Below, piece after piece: positions 61,558 to 64,000 of a DNA stretch of 64,000 bases. Position 1 is the stretch's first letter. Every line of letters starts with the position of its first letter. The notes under the pieces are model-generated. The model did not search any database, was not told the DNA's origin, and saw only the letters and a program-made list of their open reading frames with translations. This stretch comes from Micromonosporaceae bacterium KJ-029 (GTDB taxonomy: Bacteria; Actinomycetota; Actinomycetes; Mycobacteriales; Micromonosporaceae): NCBI GenBank assembly GCA_005402585.1, contig BIFP01000048.1:1-64000 (forward strand), in the 5' to 3' direction. A program made the translations under genes and the position numbers.

Positions 61558-63477
61558 TCACCGTGACTCCCCGTCGGGGCGGACCGCTCCGCGGGCCAGC
61601 CCGTCGGCGGTGAGCTGGACCAACTCCGCGCCGAGCGACGCCGCCTTTCGGATCGCCGACTCGAAGGCGTCGAGCCGCTGGAACGCCTCTCCGTGTACCC
61701 GCTGCTCGTCGAGCGGCAGCCGCCGCACCTGGGCCCGCCGGATGTCGAACCGCAGCGTCCCGGAAAGGCTCGACGTCTGCTTCTCGTTAGTCGACGTCCG
61801 CAGCTGCCCCGCGAGGAACCACGAATCGAGCGCCGCCGGGTTCGGCCGCAGCAGGTAGAGGTTGCGCCCCAGCAGCGCCCCCTCGGCCGTCACCACCCGG
61901 GCGGTGAGCTGCCGGGCGATCATCGGCACCACCACGTCCCCGACCGCGAGCCGGATCTCCTGCCCCAGCCGACCGCCGTCCTGACCGGAGGGGCCTTCGC
62001 CGTTCAACACGTCCGGCGCGGTCAGCACCGGCGGCCCGCCCGCTGTCGCCTCGCCGCCCTCGGATGACCCGGCGCGGATCGGGCCGATCAGCTGCAGCGC
62101 CCCCGCTCGGGCAAGCTCCCCCACCGACAGGAACTCCCCGTCCGGCCCCTCGGGCGCGGGCGTGACCTGCGGCATCAGCGCCGGCAGGTCGGCGACGATG
62201 GCGGCCAGCCGCTCTCTGGTGCGTACCAGATGCTCTGCGGATGCCTCGCCCCCGACGGCGGGTTGGCGGCGCGCGGGGGTGAGGTCAACCTCCTCGTCGA
62301 GCAGTTCGATCACCGGTACCGCCCGGGCGAAGCCGGCCTCCTCGAACTCGGCGTCGGGAGCGACGGTGAAGGCCCGCCACGCCGCAAGGATCCGCGGACC
62401 GGTCTCGGTGAGGTCGCCGCCGGCGGCGTCGACCAGCAGCATCCGCGCTGGTGGTGGCGCGTCGGGCGTGGACCGCCGCAGCACCCACAGGTGCAGCGGT
62501 ACGCCGTGCGGCGCGGCCGCACCGGGTGGAAGCGCGATGACTGCGCGGAGGGCGCCGCGGCGCAGCAGTTCGGCGCGGATCCGGCGGCCGGCACGCCGGC
62601 TGGCCACGGTGGGCGGCATCAGCAGTACGGCGTGCCCACCGGTACGCAGGTGGGCCAGGGCGTGTTGTGTCCAGGCCAGCTCCGGTTCGGTACGCGGGGT
62701 GGTGCCGACGATCCAGCGGGGATCGTGGCCGAGTTCCTCGTCGCCCCAGTTCGTGACGCCGAACGGCGGGTGACACACAACGGCGTCGAAGGCACGGCCG
62801 GCGAAGGCGTCAGCACGCAGTGAGTCGCCGGTGCAGACTTCGGCCGGTACGTCGCGTAGCGCCAGCCACAGGTCGGCGAGCCGGGCGAGGTCCTCGTCGA
62901 GTTCCTGCCCGTGGGCGGAGGTGCAGTCGGCACGGACGGCAGCGCGCAGGACGGCACCGGAGCCTGCGGCCGGGTCGAAGACGGAGCCACCGGCCACGTT
63001 GGCGAGCGCGACCATCAGGTCGGCGATGTCGTCGGACGTGGCGAAGGAGCGCCCGGGGCCGGGTGCGGAGAAACGCTGCCACAGCTCATCGAACGCGCCC
63101 TGCGGGTTCAGCTCGTCGGCGAGGGCGTCGATGTCGGGCAGCAGGGGTGTGAGCTGCGGGTCCGCTGGTCGGTGGGTGCGCTGGCCGCGTTGGCGGGCCA
63201 GCAGCAGGGCACCGACGGCGGCGAGGCCGGCGGCCGGGGATTCGCTGGCCGCGGCGAGGCGCCGCCAGAGCCGGTCTGCGGCGGCGAACTCGGGGAGCTT
63301 GCCCTGGGCGCGTAACCACTGCTCGATCTGGATGAGGTCGAACTCGGGGCTGGCCGCGGTGCCGCTGACCGGGGCGGGGAAGTCGACGTGCCGTTTGCGC
63401 CAGTTGCTGACTGCGGCGCGGCCGACCCCGGCGAGCCGGGCGATCTCCGCCGCCGTGATGGTCGGTGTCTCCTGCAC
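61558..63477 (-). CDS. N6-DNA-methylase-like protein with N-terminal helix-turn-helix and altered motif IV
   Basis: 639 residues. It begins with a MerR/HTH-like region (AAEIARLAGVGRAAVSNWRKR), followed by an N6-methylase core with motif I VFDPAAGSGAV. Motif IV reads CHPPFG: His236 stands where NPPF or DPPY methylases have Asn or Asp. A C-terminal region (about 420-630) resembles an HsdS-type recognition domain (LLGRNLYLLRPNP, DSWFLAGQLRTS). It thus looks like a fused M-S protein that may bind but perhaps not methylate DNA. No restriction gene is next to it on its strand. GTG 63477. Confidence 0.75.
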   Translation of the reverse strand: MQETPTITAAEIARLAGVGRAAVSNWRKRHVDFPAPVSGTAASPEFDLIQIEQWLRAQGKLPEFAAADRLWRRLAAASESPAAGLAAVGALLLARQRGQRTHRPADPQLTPLLPDIDALADELNPQGAFDELWQRFSAPGPGRSFATSDDIADLMVALANVAGGSVFDPAAGSGAVLRAAVRADCTSAHGQELDEDLARLADLWLALRDVPAEVCTGDSLRADAFAGRAFDAVVCHPPFGVTNWGDEELGHDPRWIVGTTPRTEPELAWTQHALAHLRTGGHAVLLMPPTVASRRAGRRIRAELLRRGALRAVIALPPGAAAPHGVPLHLWVLRRSTPDAPPPARMLLVDAAGGDLTETGPRILAAWRAFTVAPDAEFEEAGFARAVPVIELLDEEVDLTPARRQPAVGGEASAEHLVRTRERLAAIVADLPALMPQVTPAPEGPDGEFLSVGELARAGALQLIGPIRAGSSEGGEATAGGPPVLTAPDVLNGEGPSGQDGGRLGQEIRLAVGDVVVPMIARQLTARVVTAEGALLGRNLYLLRPNPAALDSWFLAGQLRTSTNEKQTSSLSGTLRFDIRRAQVRRLPLDEQRVHGEAFQRLDAFESAIRKAASLGAELVQLTADGLARGAVRPDGESR

Positions 63478-63492
63478 GTCCGAAGTGTGTCA

Positions 63493-63533
63493 CATCTGTC
63501 AAGCGTCATGTCCGTTGACAGGGTTCACAGATG
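63493..63533. promoter_or_regulatory. Divergent promoter region with nested dyads
   Basis: CATCTGT (63493-63499) and ACAGATG (63527-63533) are inverted, and inside them TGTCAA (63497-63502) and TTGACA (63515-63520) form a second dyad that puts a -35-like hexamer on each strand. It lies between the methylase-like gene and the lipoprotein gene. The forward TTGACA is well placed for the lipoprotein. Confidence 0.5.
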
Positions 63534-63576
63534 GTGCTCTCATTGACGCCGCCACGTTCACAGCAGGAGGACAACA

Positions 63577-64000
63577 ATGCGCAAGACCACGACCATCGCC
63601 CTGTTCGCGACCGCGCTCATCGGGCTGGGCTGCGGTGCCGGAGCCACCGACGAGGCCGGCGGTGCGGGCGGCGACGCCGCCAAGGACGGGGAGAAGGCCG
63701 CGAAGACGGCGAAGATCGGCGACTCGGCCCGGGACGGGAAGTTCGAGTTCACCGTCAAGTCGAACAAGTGCGGGGTGAAGAAGGTCGGCAACGACCTGCT
63801 CGGCGCGAAGGCGCAGGGCCAGTTCTGCCTGGTCACCATCAACGTCAAGAACATCGGCAAGAAGGCGCAGATGTTCGACGGCAGCAGCCAGAAGGCCTAC
63901 GCGGCCGACGGCACCGAGTACTCGTCGGACAGCGCCGCCGCCCTCTATGCCAACAAGAACGCCGAGACCTTCCTCAACGACATCAACCCCGGCAACCAGG
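63577..64000 (+). CDS. Lipoprotein with DUF4352-like domain, cut by the window end
   Basis: ATG 63577 follows CAGGAGG. The N-terminus is a lipoprotein signal (IALFATALIGLGCGAG, with the lipobox Cys at 18), then a Gly/Ala/Lys-rich linker, then a DUF4352-like immunoglobulin-type domain (FEFTVKSNKCGVKKVG, FCLVTINVKNIGKKAQMF, DGTEYSSDS). These are surface proteins of unknown role, sometimes linked to antigens or telomeric-protein-like folds. The reading frame is still open at 64000. Confidence 0.85.
   Translation, partial: MRKTTTIALFATALIGLGCGAGATDEAGGAGGDAAKDGEKAAKTAKIGDSARDGKFEFTVKSNKCGVKKVGNDLLGAKAQGQFCLVTINVKNIGKKAQMFDGSSQKAYAADGTEYSSDSAAALYANKNAETFLNDINPGNQ

Noticed and set aside
1..64000. 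CRISPR array or tRNA/rRNA gene
   Set aside because: No regularly spaced repeats and no cloverleaf or rRNA-like stretch was found on reading both strands; the direct and inverted repeats present are the isolated elements listed.

Overview
The window is high-GC actinobacterial DNA. It has frequent GTG starts, ATGA/GTGA stop-start overlaps and very GC-rich third codon positions. A SARP-type regulator, an XRE(DUF5753)/DUF397 pair, a small DivIVA-like protein, EACC1 and two PadR operons suggest Micromonosporaceae, most likely Micromonospora or a close relative. That assignment is an inference from gene content and style, not from a marker gene. No rRNA, tRNA or CRISPR array was seen.

Layout. 1-5.6 kb: an edge fragment, a 157-bp MITE-like element, a SARP/AAA regulator with a class A flavin hydroxylase, a gene remnant and a small palindromic element with CTAG flanks. 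5.6-19.3 kb: ordinary accessory and metabolic genes. These are a secreted S15 Xaa-Pro peptidase, a PadR/membrane-protein pair, an SRPBCC protein, a DUF2071 protein, an alpha/beta hydrolase, a membrane-anchored LuxR regulator, a secreted GH64 beta-1,3-glucanase behind a LacI-type operator, two membrane proteins, a NarL-type two-component system, and an Asp-box propeller coupled to a MoaD/ThiS-like sulfur carrier.

19.6-22.7 kb is the most unusual locus. An EACC1-type protein precedes a single protein that joins a caspase-like peptidase to a trehalose-synthase-like GH13 domain. The peptidase His/Cys dyad is intact, but two of the three GH13 catalytic acids are replaced. This looks like a peptidase effector carrying a dead-enzyme, probably ligand-sensing, domain. 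22.9-31 kb holds an FtsX/ATPase exporter with its PadR regulator, a bacterial-PH-like protein, a ketopantoate-reductase-like protein, an HSL-type esterase and a LmbE/PIG-L deacetylase. 31.2-34.4 kb looks like a minimal RiPP locus: a Crp/Fnr regulator, an M50 peptidase with an N-terminal PqqD-like domain, a 24-residue candidate precursor peptide, and a secreted YtkA-like membrane-anchored protein. 34.6-37.1 kb is ybdD-cstA.

The right half is a defence island. 37.8-46.3 kb is a complete four-gene Wadjet system of the type III kind (jetABCD: DUF2397, DUF2398, TIGR02680 SMC-like, DUF2399/TIGR02679), with a hairpin repeat lying inside the jetD reading frame. Two copies of a 61-bp inverted-repeat element bracket the small-gene/XRE/DUF397 module (46.4-48.5 kb). 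50.9-60.7 kb is one tightly packed operon reading hsdM-hsdS-hsdR, then a membrane/coiled-coil protein, a Ser/Thr kinase with helical repeats, and an HSDR_N nuclease-RAMA protein. Next come an RHH/PIN toxin-antitoxin pair and a DNA-methylase-like protein whose motif IV reads HPPF instead of NPPF. The window ends inside a lipoprotein gene.
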